From Labyrinthula sp. Ha (Eukaryota; Sar; Bigyra; Labyrinthulida; Labyrinthulaceae): a DNA stretch of 64,000 bases. Every line of letters starts with the position of its first letter. The first letter of the stretch is position 1. Both the position numbers and the translations under genes were made by a program. Positions 1 through 10,768 of this stretch are shown one piece after another. The stretch is taken from NCBI GenBank assembly GCA_015227615.1, contig JAALGZ010000018.1, forward strand, positions 646,152 to 710,151, read 5' to 3'. The notes beneath the pieces are model-generated. The model saw nothing but the letters and a program-made list of their open reading frames with translations. It was not told the DNA's origin and ran no database searches.

Positions 1-1181
1 AAGTATGAAACTGAAGGGAGAAAACTCTTCTACAGATCTTATTCTTGATGCCAGGATAAGATCTTTGTGCCAGGAACTAAAGCACGAGATCCGGGAGTCA
101 GTTTGCCAATGAAAATGAATAAGAACCTTTCGTAACCCGTAACTTTGAGATCCAGTTGTTATTATATCTTTAATTCCGGTTAGACATAAGCATACCTCAA
201 TATTTTATAACCTAACTATGATTGGATATGTATTTACTCTTCGTCTTAACTATGGTGTAACTGCTATCAACCAACCAAATCGACAAAAAAATAAAAAACC
301 TAGAACTAAGTAGCAACTAAACTCACACCGGTTTCTTGCAACCAAGGTTTAGAGTTAGAGGAATATTTTTGTATTCTACCAGGAATTTAATCCAAAGTTT
401 AGTTCATATTTGGATTCAAGGACTATATAATTCCATAGTTTACACTGAATTGTTGAAACCTGATTTGAGGCACAGTGTTAATATAAGCACATGAAGTCTT
501 AATCGACTAGTCATTAATAATGTCAAATCGAAAATTAATCTTGAACAACACGATACACAGGGAAAGATAATTAATGTTTTTGGTGCTAGTCCTGAATTAA
601 GAGAGGAATAAGTCTTTAAGATGCTTAATCTTTTTCAAAGAGCCAAGGCAGCTACCTGAATCATTTACTTCTACCACTATTATTTTCTAATCTTATAACC
701 TACTTCACCAACATAATGCATCAAGAGTTTTCTACTGAAACCAATCAACGACTCGGTAATCTCGCGCTGATTTGAGCTAAGATAGGTAACTAGTTCGGGT
801 AAAATTAATCATCGACTTTTATACAAATTATCAAATAATAAAATAGTTGCTAACTTGCTTCAAAATCTGAATAATAAATTTGGAATTTGAATCATATCAA
901 ATGATTCTTGTTTTATCTCGATTATCTATTGATAATCTATGGAATTTTGATCAGATGAGCTCCGAACAAATGGCCCAAGAAATTCTTAGTTTTGCACCAA
1001 ATGAAAACTATGACCAACTTCCCATATAGCCCAGGAATACCCATGGAATAGGATACAGGTAGAGCGCATGACCCGTTCTTTTGAGGTTTTTATATGGCTC
1101 AAAAAATGAATATCATCTGCTGTTTTTTAAGCCAACAACATGAGGATCAAATTTAAATTTATAATGAACTAATCATAAAGA

Positions 1182-1249
1182 ATCAATAAAAATAACTTTT
1201 TCAAAAGTTAACATCATTCATAAGAAAAAATAGGGTAACATTTATTGAT
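1182..1249. repeat. Nested inverted repeat in gene desert
   Basis: The outer arms ATCAATAAA (1182-1190) and TTTATTGAT (1241-1249) are perfect reverse complements. Inside them TAACTTTT (1193-1200) and AAAAGTTA (1203-1210) form a second perfect pair with a 2-nt spacer. The right outer arm is also the start of a segment repeated at 21856-21887. Function is unknown. In AT-rich DNA each arm alone could be chance; the nesting and the repeated segment make it somewhat more notable. Confidence 0.4.
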
Positions 1250-1273
1250 AAATCATCATTTACGCAAATCCGA
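1242..1273 (+). repeat. Diverged dispersed repeat, copy A
   Basis: Aligned without gaps, this 32-bp segment matches 21856-21887 at 26 positions. It begins with the shared 12-mer TTATTGATAAAT and ends with the shared AAATCCGA. It probably marks the edge of an old dispersed element. A second short similarity (about 895-935 here, about 21746-21780 there) lies upstream at a different distance in the two copies. Confidence 0.45.
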
Positions 1274-2528
1274 CCCATAACAGAGGTAAAAGTTGTTAAT
1301 CGAAGGCAAATTCACCAAGTCCAAGTTAGTAGTGGGTAGGACAATACAGTATATAAATGGGTAAGTCATTTATGAGTATTTTGTGTATTCAAGGTAAGTA
1401 GTAATGACATATCTAACAGGTACTCAAGGTTTTAATCCGAAGAGGACAAGAACTCAGACCTCCATATATGTACAAAACCCATATCGCTTAGCACCTGAAC
1501 CTCGTGGAGGGGCAAAATCAAGCTAGAGGTACTATCTTCCACAAAACTATCAGACGTTAATTTTTAAAAATGGGAATCTGATATACAGTTAGCTGACCTG
1601 TATCACATCCTAGTGTACAACGTACTTCAAAGAGTTATTAGGGCTCGGTTATTAAACTAACCTAGTCTATTGCGAAACTATCTACCAACCAGCCATGTCA
1701 AGAGTCATTAAATTAACTTCATGGAGTGGACCAGATTTGAAGAACTGATCAGCCTTGATTTATACTTTCTTGTAGTAGCACATCACAGCTCTAAAGCTTA
1801 GGCTAACCATTCAATGTTAAAGGAAATATAGGATTAAATGCCCCTAGCAAATACTTAGTCATAAGTCTTAAAAATTAATAAGCTATTCGAAACCATATTG
1901 CCTATTTGATTTATTCGTAGCAATCTCCCATTTTTAGTATCTATCCAAGAATTTCTGGAAAAGGGGCAACACCATAAATTATTTAACCTAGTATTGAAAA
2001 ATGTGTTCTGCAAACTAGACTATTATTTACAAGAACAACTTTATATAAGGTTAGTTTATGTACCTTAAGAGACGTAAAGTTAAAGAGCACAGAGAGGAGA
2101 CAGAACATTAAATGTTAATTGTGCTTACCTTTTTTATATGGGTAGCTAATAAGGATTCTCTTTATCTAAATTCTTGGAGGAACTGAACTGATTCCGTAGC
2201 AAATAACATGATATATAGATTGGTATAGAATGTGTATCATATATATCATACCCGGGTCTAATTCTGTATAAAAGTTAGAACCAGCTTGAACTTTGATTAT
2301 TCGAGGCTTTGTGTCTAAAGTAGACTTGTGGTATTCTTGAAGATACAGATTCCTAAACTAAGGTGTTCTTCGCTACTAGAAATTCTTGCAACAAGAATAT
2401 TGCCACCATTTTGGTAATAGGTGTAGTAAATAAATTGAAACAGAAAAACAAAACATGCTAAGAACTTAAAAACCATTATTCAGAAAGATAACATAACACA
2501 CGGAAATAATTAAGTCTTCAACTAATAG

Positions 2529-3836
2529 CTACTTATATACCAAATACATCTTTGCATTATTCTTCTTATGTAAATTTCGTTGCATACCGCAATTTAAACA
2601 CTCTCCGTATGATTTGCCAAACAAGTTTAGTTGAAAATTAGAACATGGTGTCTTCCTTGGATTTACTACAGTTCTTCGCATTTGATATTTTGTCTTAGTT
2701 TGTGGTATTCCATCCTTCTTCTTTCCATTATAACCAAATGGCGCTTTTGATTTGTTTACGTTGATGTACTTTGGTTTTGCAGGTGGAGCACCTGAATCAG
2801 CTTCTGCATCAGAATAAAGGTCACTCACATCACTTCTCTTTTTTCTTCTATTTTTTCTAGGATTAGCAGGTGAAAATTCACTCCAACTTTCTTCCACGGG
2901 ACTAGCTTTATTTGCATTTAGTGCACTGGATATAAAAGCAGGTTTTTGAGGTGGTTTTGGTTTTTGAGGGAACTTTTTATTGTACGGGTTTAATCTTGGG
3001 TTTATTGTTGGTATTCTTAAATTTCCAAGCGGTAAACCAACGTTCCGCAACTTACTTTTTCCTCTGTAACCAGGTTCAGCAACTAAAGTTGAGTCTGATA
3101 CCAAGTTATCTTCTTTTGGCGATTGTGTAAATGATTTCTTTGGGTTAATAAACACTTTTGAATTTTGAGAAGAGACTTTAATAATCGAGTCCAAGAAATC
3201 TCCAAGATCTTTTCCATATCGCCTATTAAGGGTTTCATTAAACTTATCTCTTCCTATTTCTTTAGACCATAAATGTATTGCATGGATGACATCAAGTTTA
3301 GTTGTATCTATAATCTTGAAATAAGCTGTTAACTCCTCTTCTGGCACACCTTCATATTTAGAAGACAAAACCGTATCATTTCTTGAAGCCCCTCCAAAAA
3401 CATATGGCTCCACTGAACTCAAATCTCTGTTATACTTCTTGCGTAACTTTTTATTAAGTCTTCGAACACCGTGATTATCTACCCATTGAACTATAGCATC
3501 AAGAACTTTCAACTGTTTAGGGTCATTAACTTCATAGAATCTAACAATTTTTTCTCGTAGAGTAAAATAACTATATTCTGGAGCTTTCCTATCCCTCCGC
3601 CTTTTCTTCTTTCGCTTTCTCCGCTTCTTGACCGCATCAGCGGGTGAGAAAACATGTACATTTTTTGAAGGATTTATCTTTTCTCCATATGTAGAAAACA
3701 ACATCGAGTTCAAACTTTCTAAACCATTTTCAAGGGCATAATCAACTAATGCATCAATATCTAACTCTTTTCCAGACTTCTGGGACACTTGGTGGTAGAA
3801 ATCAGTAATAAGATTTGTGAGCTTTTCTTTATCCAT
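2529..3836 (-). CDS. Basic protein with three FY/KYG-type helical repeats and a C-terminal Cys/His motif
   Basis: This is a 435-residue intronless protein starting at the ATG at 3834-3836. It has three related segments of about 45 residues (roughly 6-54, 92-140 and 166-212). Each carries a pattern like L..I..FY....p.kl..ldai..w...G...LN..L..KYg.dL and is probably a pair of helices. From memory, similar short repeats occur in many protist proteins. A very basic run (residues 70-84, mostly K/R) could be a nuclear localisation signal or bind nucleic acid. Residues 230-395 are Pro/Lys/Ser-rich and probably disordered. The C-terminus has Cys398, Cys413, Cys416 and His423 in the arrangement C-x14-C-x2-C-x6-H, a possible zinc site resembling a C..NF...G.C.CG....H tail seen in other protist proteins. 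The function is not recognised. It stands alone, with over 2.5 kb of non-coding DNA on each side. Confidence 0.85.
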   Translation of the reverse strand: MDKEKLTNLITDFYHQVSQKSGKELDIDALVDYALENGLESLNSMLFSTYGEKINPSKNVHVFSPADAVKKRRKRKKKRRRDRKAPEYSYFTLREKIVRFYEVNDPKQLKVLDAIVQWVDNHGVRRLNKKLRKKYNRDLSSVEPYVFGGASRNDTVLSSKYEGVPEEELTAYFKIIDTTKLDVIHAIHLWSKEIGRDKFNETLNRRYGKDLGDFLDSIIKVSSQNSKVFINPKKSFTQSPKEDNLVSDSTLVAEPGYRGKSKLRNVGLPLGNLRIPTINPRLNPYNKKFPQKPKPPQKPAFISSALNANKASPVEESWSEFSPANPRKNRRKKRSDVSDLYSDAEADSGAPPAKPKYINVNKSKAPFGYNGKKKDGIPQTKTKYQMRRTVVNPRKTPCSNFQLNLFGKSYGECLNCGMQRNLHKKNNAKMYLVYK

Positions 3837-6800
3837 TTTTTCGAACCCTTAATACAGCGGATAAATCGTGGCACGCTATCTTATTGGTTGTGTCAACCAA
3901 TAAAAATACTATTCTTCATTAATTTGGTTCTACTATGACAGAAACGGTACATTCGGTATAAGTAGTTAAAATATAGTAAGCATGTTATCAGACTCTTAAA
4001 ATACGACGTTATAAGTAATAAATACGGTTAAAACTTTGACTTCTATCTTGGTCGTATTTGAATCAAACACGGAAACTGAATAAGTTTCTATTATAGAGAA
4101 AAAGTAATGCTCTATAAAAAAACATTATAGATATAATTCGTATCCTTTGATGAAAGAAATAGTTTCTGTTCTTTCTCAATATTTCAGAATTATAAATAAT
4201 CGTTTCCTTTTTTTATATGAGTTTTGAACTACTTGGTTTGTTTTGTTTTGAAGAATTATACTTCTTAGATGAATGTTGACAACAATGCTCATGTTAATTG
4301 TATCTTAGTGAAGAAATAAAGAGGACTCAAGTAACTAAACCAACTCTGAGATTTGCTGGTCGTGCTTTACTAATGAGCTGTCTGATTCAGGTAGGAATTT
4401 TTAATCCTTATGTAATTAGGGGCTAAGATTTAGCTTTGAAAGTATTTCTTTGAGGTTCACCTTGTCTTTTACTTTTCAGTTTCTAACTCCCATAGGATGT
4501 TGTTGTTCACTAGTTGCTAGTTTAAATATGGTGGAATACCCTTTCTTCCAGGTTATGTTACCTGAATGAATTATTGTAGGCGGTTAAAAGTTCCTCATTC
4601 GGTGGTTCTAGATTTACTTCACGAATTGAAGTTCTTGTGCTTAAGGGCCGTGGTACTGATGCTAAAACCCATTCAGTGGCGCGATATTTAGTAGCTACTT
4701 ACTAACCTCATAACTATTTAACTGGCCTCCAATTTGATTAAAAGTATCTCTACTCAAATTATTCTCTTTTTCATTCTGATTATCATTGTGGAATCTTGGA
4801 TTTTGATCTGTATCGAATACTATACATCCAGATTATCAGTTCATTTTCTACATTATTTTCACTTTGACCCAGTACCGTTCTGCCACATAAGTTACTATTA
4901 ATGAAACACAATATTCCAGAATTTATGAGAAGCAATCAATAATGAAACTTTAGTTTAAAAATATATCAATTAGCTATCAATCAATCAAGCTCCATCCATG
5001 CTATTCGTTGGTTCCATATAGACGTGACTAGTAGTACACTAATGAGCTCAGAAACCCAAAGTGGTATCCAAACATTATAACACCTGTTAATGAATAGAGC
5101 AAAATGCACTGATTTGTCTTACTGTTTCATACCATATCCTTAACCTTTAACTGGATTTGCCCTTATACTGCATCCCCCTAAGTAATACTTTAAGTATTAT
5201 ATCATGACTTAAGATCCCTCAATAGGTTTTTCTAGTTTCCAATCTAACTTTTTAGGATGCGAATTGCCTTTTTGGGGGTGTTTATAATTTGCGTTTGAGA
5301 TTGAATTTACGTTCACCTATGTAAGACTCATGCGAAATGAGTTCTCTAGAGTTGGGTTTCTTTCTACCTAATTTTCGGAAGACAGTTTGCTAAATGTACC
5401 ATTGTGACATATTAGTAACTCTAATGTCAGCTCTTCGACATATTACTTAGCTAGTGGTTAAGATGAACTCATTGTCTTCTTAAACCTTATTTTTACGACT
5501 CCCCTAGTAACTCGAGCTCAGGCAAAAGGAAAGGTGTATGATATCTTGAAAGAAAACAAACAATTTCCTTGGAAATCCTCTTCTTCTTCTTTTTTAACTT
5601 AGAGAATGCTGCGAGTGTCCGTATTATTCCGGATTGTCTCTTTTATAAATGTTAACTACTTGTTTTATAAGAATAAGGGTAAGAACTGTGAAGCCGACAC
5701 GGTTATAATCGTATTCAATCCTATGATATTACATGTAACGCAACTGGGAAATATCTGTTAGTTGAGGATGCAGGAAAAGTACTATGATGTGAATATTGCT
5801 AAATGGTGACTTGTTTGTGGCCTTTCATATTACTTCGGTTAAATAGTGCAAAACTCTACTAGAGCAATCAGCCTAATGTGCCAACCTGCTTAAGCCATGT
5901 AGTTTGAAGAATGAAAAAATGATAGCATGAAAGCAACCGACAATGATATGACTGTAATACTAAATACGGTTTTAAGGATCCAATTTATTCATAAATGTCT
6001 CAGTATCTATTCAATTATAATTGTGCTGCATAAAAAAAAGTTGTAGCGTTTACAGTTAGCAGGTTGTTTAAGGGTTTTAATAAACCAACAGTAACTATAT
6101 TGAATGAAACAGAAAGCTGTTAAAGTTCACCTATCTCACAAAAGTTTGTAAGTACGAAGCACAATCATCTAAGCTGTACCAGAGGGTACACGAGCATCGC
6201 GTTAATATATGGTACTTGGTATATAGCATAGACGTAGGTATTGTAGTAGCTATAGTGCCTACGATAACTTCATGCAGTTGTCTTGAGTCATAATTACGTA
6301 ACCCATCGTAACCAGAGTGCAAGAAGCTGCTTTTAATGCTTAGAGTATAAACTTAGAGCTATTTGCAAGGACAACATTATTCCGATTGACACCAAAGCAG
6401 TGGTTGATAATGAAGTAACTCAGTAAAACAAATTTAAGATTTCTAAAAAGAATTAACACCTTTGTTCCATGATAAGGACAGACAGGCCGATCAAGTAAGA
6501 GAACACGACTGGTTGACTTAAAGCAGTTCTCATCACATTCAATTGTATATTTAGCCAACTTAAGGCGATATAATCAAGTCCAAGAACTTGGTTGCATTTA
6601 GATATTACATTTGAAAAGTTAAATAACCTAGTTCTCTATTTGTCCCACAGGGGATTTTACTAAATAAAACTAATCAAATCTTCATCAGCTGAACAGCTGC
6701 TGACAAAGAGAACAATGACTTAGTGAAACAACTTGTGGACTCAGTTTTCTTGCCCCGAAGGAGGCTAAATCGTTGTTTTAAATGAACTTTGTATTAACTC

Positions 6801-7951
6801 TGTAATAGAGCTGCATGTAAAATGGAAGCAAACAATGTTTACCTGTGGTGTAACTTAAATTAAAATGGTACAAAATAAGGTGAAAATTTGTGAAATAAAG
6901 TTTTCTTGCTCTTTCTCGGAGGCAATTCAAAACATGGGTATGCAGTTGCGCGGTTAGGTTCTTGAACTGTGGCATGATGCAAAAGCAAAATCTGTTTGGC
7001 AGAACAAGACAAAGTGTTGCCTATTATAAGTATAACTCCCGGAGTAGCAAAAAATAAAAGTGAATGAAAATACTATTGTAACTAAGCAATTTTAGCAGAT
7101 CACTATAAAGACCTGAACCTGAGAATCTGATGAATAGGTATAATAGGAATATTGTTTTTAGACAAAAGGAGCTATTAAAGGATATATACATATAATACTT
7201 GGTAGGTATATCATGAAGAAAGTTATTGGTAGTTTATAAGTTATTTCTTACCAAATAAAGAAAAAATGTGAGAATACAAACTAATCCAGCTGAGCTAAAA
7301 AAATGTTCACATAATGTGTCAAGTACTTTACTCTGATGGGTCCAATCTTTCTGGTGTACATGTACTCTATAAATGAGTTAATATTTTCTTTACTCATTTC
7401 CCTAGCGGTATCTATAATATATTTAAAGATATTTAATATACCAAAACAAAAGAACAACCTTAATATACGGTCTATTGGCCTCTATAGCTAATTTGGGAAC
7501 ACATCCAAGAACACAACATAACAGCGCTTTGGAAAAAGGAATCAATATAAAAATCCAATGAAGAAAACCCGTATCTTGACATATACACAAGGCACTCCTG
7601 CAGTTCATTCTCGGTTATTGATTTTGTATCTTTGTTCGAAATAGGAAGCAACTAATGCAAAATCTAACAAATATTCTTTGGAGATTGAGCTTGATTTTGA
7701 GCAATAGTACTTGAAATTAGCGTTACAGGATTAGAATAGGTTCATAAATACAGGAATTAAAACTTAGAAAAAAGCAGGAAACATTTTTTTTTCATGAAAA
7801 GCATTTCCAAAACTTGAAACTAAAGCTAGAATCGCATTTGTTTATTCTTCGTGAACTATTCAAATTACTTGTCTCAGTTCACCTCTTTCCCTCATGAACA
7901 GTGCTTAGTTAGTTTCATCTCTAATCACTGATTGGAAGAACTAAAATAAAG
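3837..7951. other. Gene-free stretch (4.1 kb)
   Basis: It contains the putative promoter of the preceding minus-strand gene, with a CCAAT-type inverted repeat at 3881-3903. The remaining short frames on the minus strand (6.1-7.6 kb) have random-looking composition, are interrupted, and cannot be joined by GTA...AG introns of the size used here. No RNA gene or mobile element was recognised. Confidence 0.55.
3881..3903. promoter_or_regulatory. Inverted CCAAT-box pair upstream of the repeat protein
   Basis: TTATTGGTTG (3881-3890) and CAACCAATAA (3894-3903) are perfect 10-bp inverted arms with a 3-nt spacer, 45 bp upstream of the ATG at 3836. Each arm contains a CCAAT box, one per strand. CCAAT is the known NF-Y recognition core, so a promoter role is plausible. 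Binding is inferred. Confidence 0.45.
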
Positions 7952-8188
7952 TTATTTCTCGTCTTCTGTTTCTATTTCAAAAAATTCGTCTCTTTTTTTG
8001 TCAAGGTACTGTCGAAGTGGAGTTAGTACGTGAGGTTTACCATGAACAGAAAGCTCAGGTACACTAAATGTGACAAAAAGGGTGGATACCACAGTGGTTG
8101 TAAAAATTGAGAATATGTAAAACGCTCTGCCTAATCTGCCTCCTTTGTTTAGTGGTTGAAACACATTTGAATTCTCTTTGTTTTTCAT
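7952..8188 (-). CDS. Small predicted single-pass membrane protein
   Basis: A 78-residue frame starts at the ATG at 8186-8188. It has a polar N-terminus with a Gly/Arg patch (about residues 15-21), one hydrophobic segment (about 22-45) rich in F, T and V, and an acidic Lys/Glu-rich tail. The layout resembles small mitochondrial inner-membrane or ER proteins, but no family is recognised. Support comes from its ATG start, amphipathic make-up and position: it is divergent from DCP1 with only 77 bp between start codons, matching the tight spacing of the rest of the island. It could still be a chance frame, since it is short and lacks a recognised homologue. Confidence 0.5.
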   Translation of the reverse strand: MKNKENSNVFQPLNKGGRLGRAFYIFSIFTTTVVSTLFVTFSVPELSVHGKPHVLTPLRQYLDKKRDEFFEIETEDEK

Positions 8189-8265
8189 ATTCTATGAATA
8201 AAAAATTAGTAGATATAATTGGTTAAGTTTTTGAAACTGAAGGATTTTATTGGATAACTGATTTA

Positions 8266-8901
8266 ATGAAAACAAGCAAAACAACAGATCTCTTGCGAAA
8301 GATCGATGAACTTGTGACTGGTGTGATTGCAGAAGCATCTCATGTTGTAATATATCGCTTAAATAAGTCACAGGTATATCTAACAAATTTATTAAGATCT
8401 TAGACGTGGGAAAAGGAAGGAATAGAAGGACGATTGTTTATTGCAAAGAGATCAGACTCACCGAACTATGGATTCTACGTTTTAAACAGAGTTGGTGAAG
8501 ATGATTTAGCTCAATATTTTGACAATAAATTCGAATTTGAAGATAAATCTGAATACTTGATATATGGAAACTCTGATGGTATAAGAGGAATATGGTTTTC
8601 AAATCCAGAGGAAAGAGAAAAGATACGAATTGAATTCAAAAATATATGTGATGAAATAAGAAATCCAAAACCGAAAGAAGAAAAACAGAAATCTATTAAG
8701 AAGAAGGAACCAGAACAGAAAGTTGCCAAGGCTTTTAAAAAAGTATCAAAGGCAGTATTGGAGAAAGATGTGGATAAAGAAGGATTAAGTAAAAAAGAGA
8801 TGCAAGAAGTTCTTCTGCGCTTAGTTAAAAGTGAACGCTTTATTGATCTATTACATGCTGAGTACAAAGCTACTCTTAAGCAAAAGCAAAATAAAAGATA
8901 A
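8266..8901 (+). CDS. DCP1: mRNA-decapping enzyme subunit 1 (DCP1)
   Basis: Two exons, 8266-8373 and 8404-8901, flank a 30-nt GTA...TAG intron and encode 201 residues. DCP1 activates the DCP2 enzyme that removes the 5' cap from mRNA in cytoplasmic P-bodies. Exon 1 supplies the family's N-terminal stretch around ASHVVIYRL, and the exon 2 start restores the typical WEK..IEG.LF..KRS signature (residues 38-52). The EVH1 fold follows to about residue 115, including the conserved GIWF near residue 97. A Lys/Glu linker leads to the C-terminal trimerisation helix (about 162-195, pattern LSKKEMQEVLLRLV...FIDLLH). The second exon alone has no ATG at its start, which is why the intron is needed. The length is short compared with animal DCP1 and close to fungal forms. 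The ATG at 8266 is the only suitable start. Confidence 0.92.
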
Positions 8902-8952
8902 TTTGTTGCTTTTATTTAGGTTTAACTCTTTAAAAACTTAAGCGTTAACAAA

Positions 8953-9504
8953 ATGAAGTTTGTTTTAATTACATTTCTCTTAACAAAGTGTCTTGGCAGT
9001 AAAGAGTATGATGAGTTTGTCAAGATGAAAGATATGGCAAATGAAGATGCTAAGGTGATAAACGATTGGTTAAAGGAACACAATGCTGCTGATATATCCA
9101 AGGAAGTTGACGAGCAAGTGCGAGAGATCACCGAAGATGTGGATGAGAGAATCAAAGCTTTTGATAGCAGCATTGAAGAGAGTAGAAAGAAGTTTGAAAA
9201 TACGATGCAGGAACGACGTGAGAAGGTAAACCAACACTGGAAAGATCTTGAAGAGCGTAGGGTTAGAGACGATGTGGAAGAGGAGGCCTACTTAAGAGAG
9301 CAAAAGGAAGAAGAAGGAGACGATAGTAGGTTTGAAAAAGCTCATGCACATTTTGAAAAGATACAAACAGAAATTGATAGAACTGTGAAGAAAACGATGG
9401 ACTCAGTTGAAGAAATTATGAGACTAGAAGATAAAGAAATGGAGGAGATAGAGAGGGAAGCTGCAATAGAGCAAGAAAATTGGAGACAGAAATATCCTCT
9501 CTAG
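8953..9504 (+). CDS. Secreted or ER-lumenal coiled-coil protein
   Basis: This is a 183-residue protein from an ATG at 8953. The first 16 residues (basic start, then a Leu/Ile/Phe core and a small-residue end) look like a signal peptide. The rest is highly charged, Glu/Lys/Arg-rich and strongly heptad-like, so a long coiled coil with no globular domain is likely. No family is recognised. It lies 51 bp after DCP1 on the same strand. It converges on TSG101, and the two stop codons overlap in the palindromic CTAG at 9501-9504, so neither gene has its own 3' spacer. If the hydrophobic start is not cleaved the protein would instead be membrane-tethered. Confidence 0.8.
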   Translation: MKFVLITFLLTKCLGSKEYDEFVKMKDMANEDAKVINDWLKEHNAADISKEVDEQVREITEDVDERIKAFDSSIEESRKKFENTMQERREKVNQHWKDLEERRVRDDVEEEAYLREQKEEEGDDSRFEKAHAHFEKIQTEIDRTVKKTMDSVEEIMRLEDKEMEEIEREAAIEQENWRQKYPL

Positions 9505-10643
9505 CTCTTGGTTTGTAAATTATATATTTTATTTGCCAGAGCTTTATGCTTGAACTGTTCTCTTGCTAGTTTTCGCACACTTCTTAAGAAGGAATCTAAA
9601 GAAATTACCTCATCTCCAAGTGCTTTTTCGAGAGCATAAAAAGTATCATCAACGGCATTTATCTTAGAAACTAAGGGAATAAGTTGTTGAGTGTAAGAGT
9701 CTCCTGAGACCACAGCTTTCCTAATGTCTTCCTCAGTCACTTTTTTCACGGGTTTAGTTTGTTCTTCTTCACTTCCAACTTGACTCTTCAATACTCTTAT
9801 TTGTTTCTCCTGTTCCGATATTTTATTTTGAAAACTTAAGCTTTTTTCCAACACTTTTTGAATAGATTGGTTCAACTTTATTTCATTGTCATCAATTTTC
9901 TTTTGGTTTTCCAATTCTAAATTAACCTCCTTTTGTATTTGATTCACTCTTTTTTCCACTTCCACTCGAACTTTCTTAACAAAGTTTTCTTTAACTCCAA
10001 AAGGACTCTGAGAAGGAATAGCTTGTGGAATAGTATTTTGATAGTATCCAGGTGGAGGTTGAGTATAACTTTGTTGATAATAGTTACTATATGCAGGAGG
10101 TTGTTGTTGAACATATCCATATCCTTGTTGTTGTTGTTGTGTTTGTTGATTCCTATTTGCTCTAACAGGAGGAGAGGCTGAAAATACAGCAACACATATT
10201 TCAATAAGTTCCTTAAGTGAAGATTGTGTAGTCCAAGTATTGAGATAAGGTAAATGAACTTTTCCGTCTTGAGCAACATATTCATGATTCTTAGATACGT
10301 GCATAGTTCGTGTTGGTTCTACGTAGACTATAGGTGCATTTGTAGGAAAATGTTCTGGTATCCATAAACCTATTGGAATATTATATTTATTATTTTTATA
10401 AGAGATACCAACAGTACCTGATAATTTGAGTAAAGTATATTGAGTTCCTGTATCTGTTATATACTGACTAGATCCAAGGGATAAGTTATGGAAGGTTTGA
10501 AGAGCATATGATATTTGATTAAAAAGTATAGGATGATTATGTTGTGGATAATTAGGTAGTTGATCTAAGTATCTTTGGATTGTTGATGTGCTGTTGTTTG
10601 TGGCAAAATAATTTGATTCATTGTAGTTTTGATAGTTCACCAT
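9501..10643 (-). CDS. TSG101: ESCRT-I subunit TSG101/VPS23
   Basis: An intronless 380-residue protein with full TSG101 architecture. TSG101 is the ESCRT-I subunit that recognises ubiquitinated cargo and P(T/S)AP motifs on endosomes during multivesicular body formation. Residues about 20-156 form the UEV domain, with the family-like stretch IPIGLWIPEHFP..AP and the P.LNTW region. Residues 164-215 are Gln/Pro/Tyr-rich and contain two PPxY motifs (PPAY at 182-185, PPGY at 197-200), which in other proteins bind WW domains. A coiled coil spans about 218-295. The C-terminal steadiness box (about 304-372) includes the typical Y.LEKAL...I.LD.FL..VR.LAREQF pattern. Its stop overlaps that of the preceding convergent gene. 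Its start lies 125 bp from the divergent TPR gene, so the two probably share a promoter region. Confidence 0.93.
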   Translation of the reverse strand: MVNYQNYNESNYFATNNSTSTIQRYLDQLPNYPQHNHPILFNQISYALQTFHNLSLGSSQYITDTGTQYTLLKLSGTVGISYKNNKYNIPIGLWIPEHFPTNAPIVYVEPTRTMHVSKNHEYVAQDGKVHLPYLNTWTTQSSLKELIEICVAVFSASPPVRANRNQQTQQQQQGYGYVQQQPPAYSNYYQQSYTQPPPGYYQNTIPQAIPSQSPFGVKENFVKKVRVEVEKRVNQIQKEVNLELENQKKIDDNEIKLNQSIQKVLEKSLSFQNKISEQEKQIRVLKSQVGSEEEQTKPVKKVTEEDIRKAVVSGDSYTQQLIPLVSKINAVDDTFYALEKALGDEVISLDSFLRSVRKLAREQFKHKALANKIYNLQTKS

Positions 10644-10768
10644 TTACATTCCTTTAATTACATTAATATACCCAAATAGATATAATTTAACAGTGTTTTT
10701 TAGGTAAATTTGGGCAAGTTAATTAATAGAAAGTAGACGAAAGAAACAGAATTAGAACACAAAGAAAG

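Larger units (their letters stand above)
1..2528. other. Gene-free stretch at the left edge
   Basis: No reading frame with protein-like composition is seen on either strand. The sequence is AT-rich but not low-complexity. It holds a nested inverted repeat (1182-1249) and a 32-bp segment (1242-1273) with a related copy near 21.86 kb. No tRNA or rRNA was recognised. The left end of the window may cut a larger feature. Confidence 0.6.

Noticed and set aside
3830-3860. GGTTCGAA-like string considered as a tRNA T-arm
   Set aside because: The flanking bases do not form a T-stem and no other tRNA arm is nearby.
6131-7608. Four short minus-strand frames in a row
   Set aside because: Random composition, frequent Cys/His/Tyr without pattern, and no in-phase small introns.
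8511-8867. 118-codon frame antisense to DCP1
   Set aside because: Shadow of the real gene; Ser/Phe/Leu-rich composition comes from the complementary Lys/Glu-rich strand.
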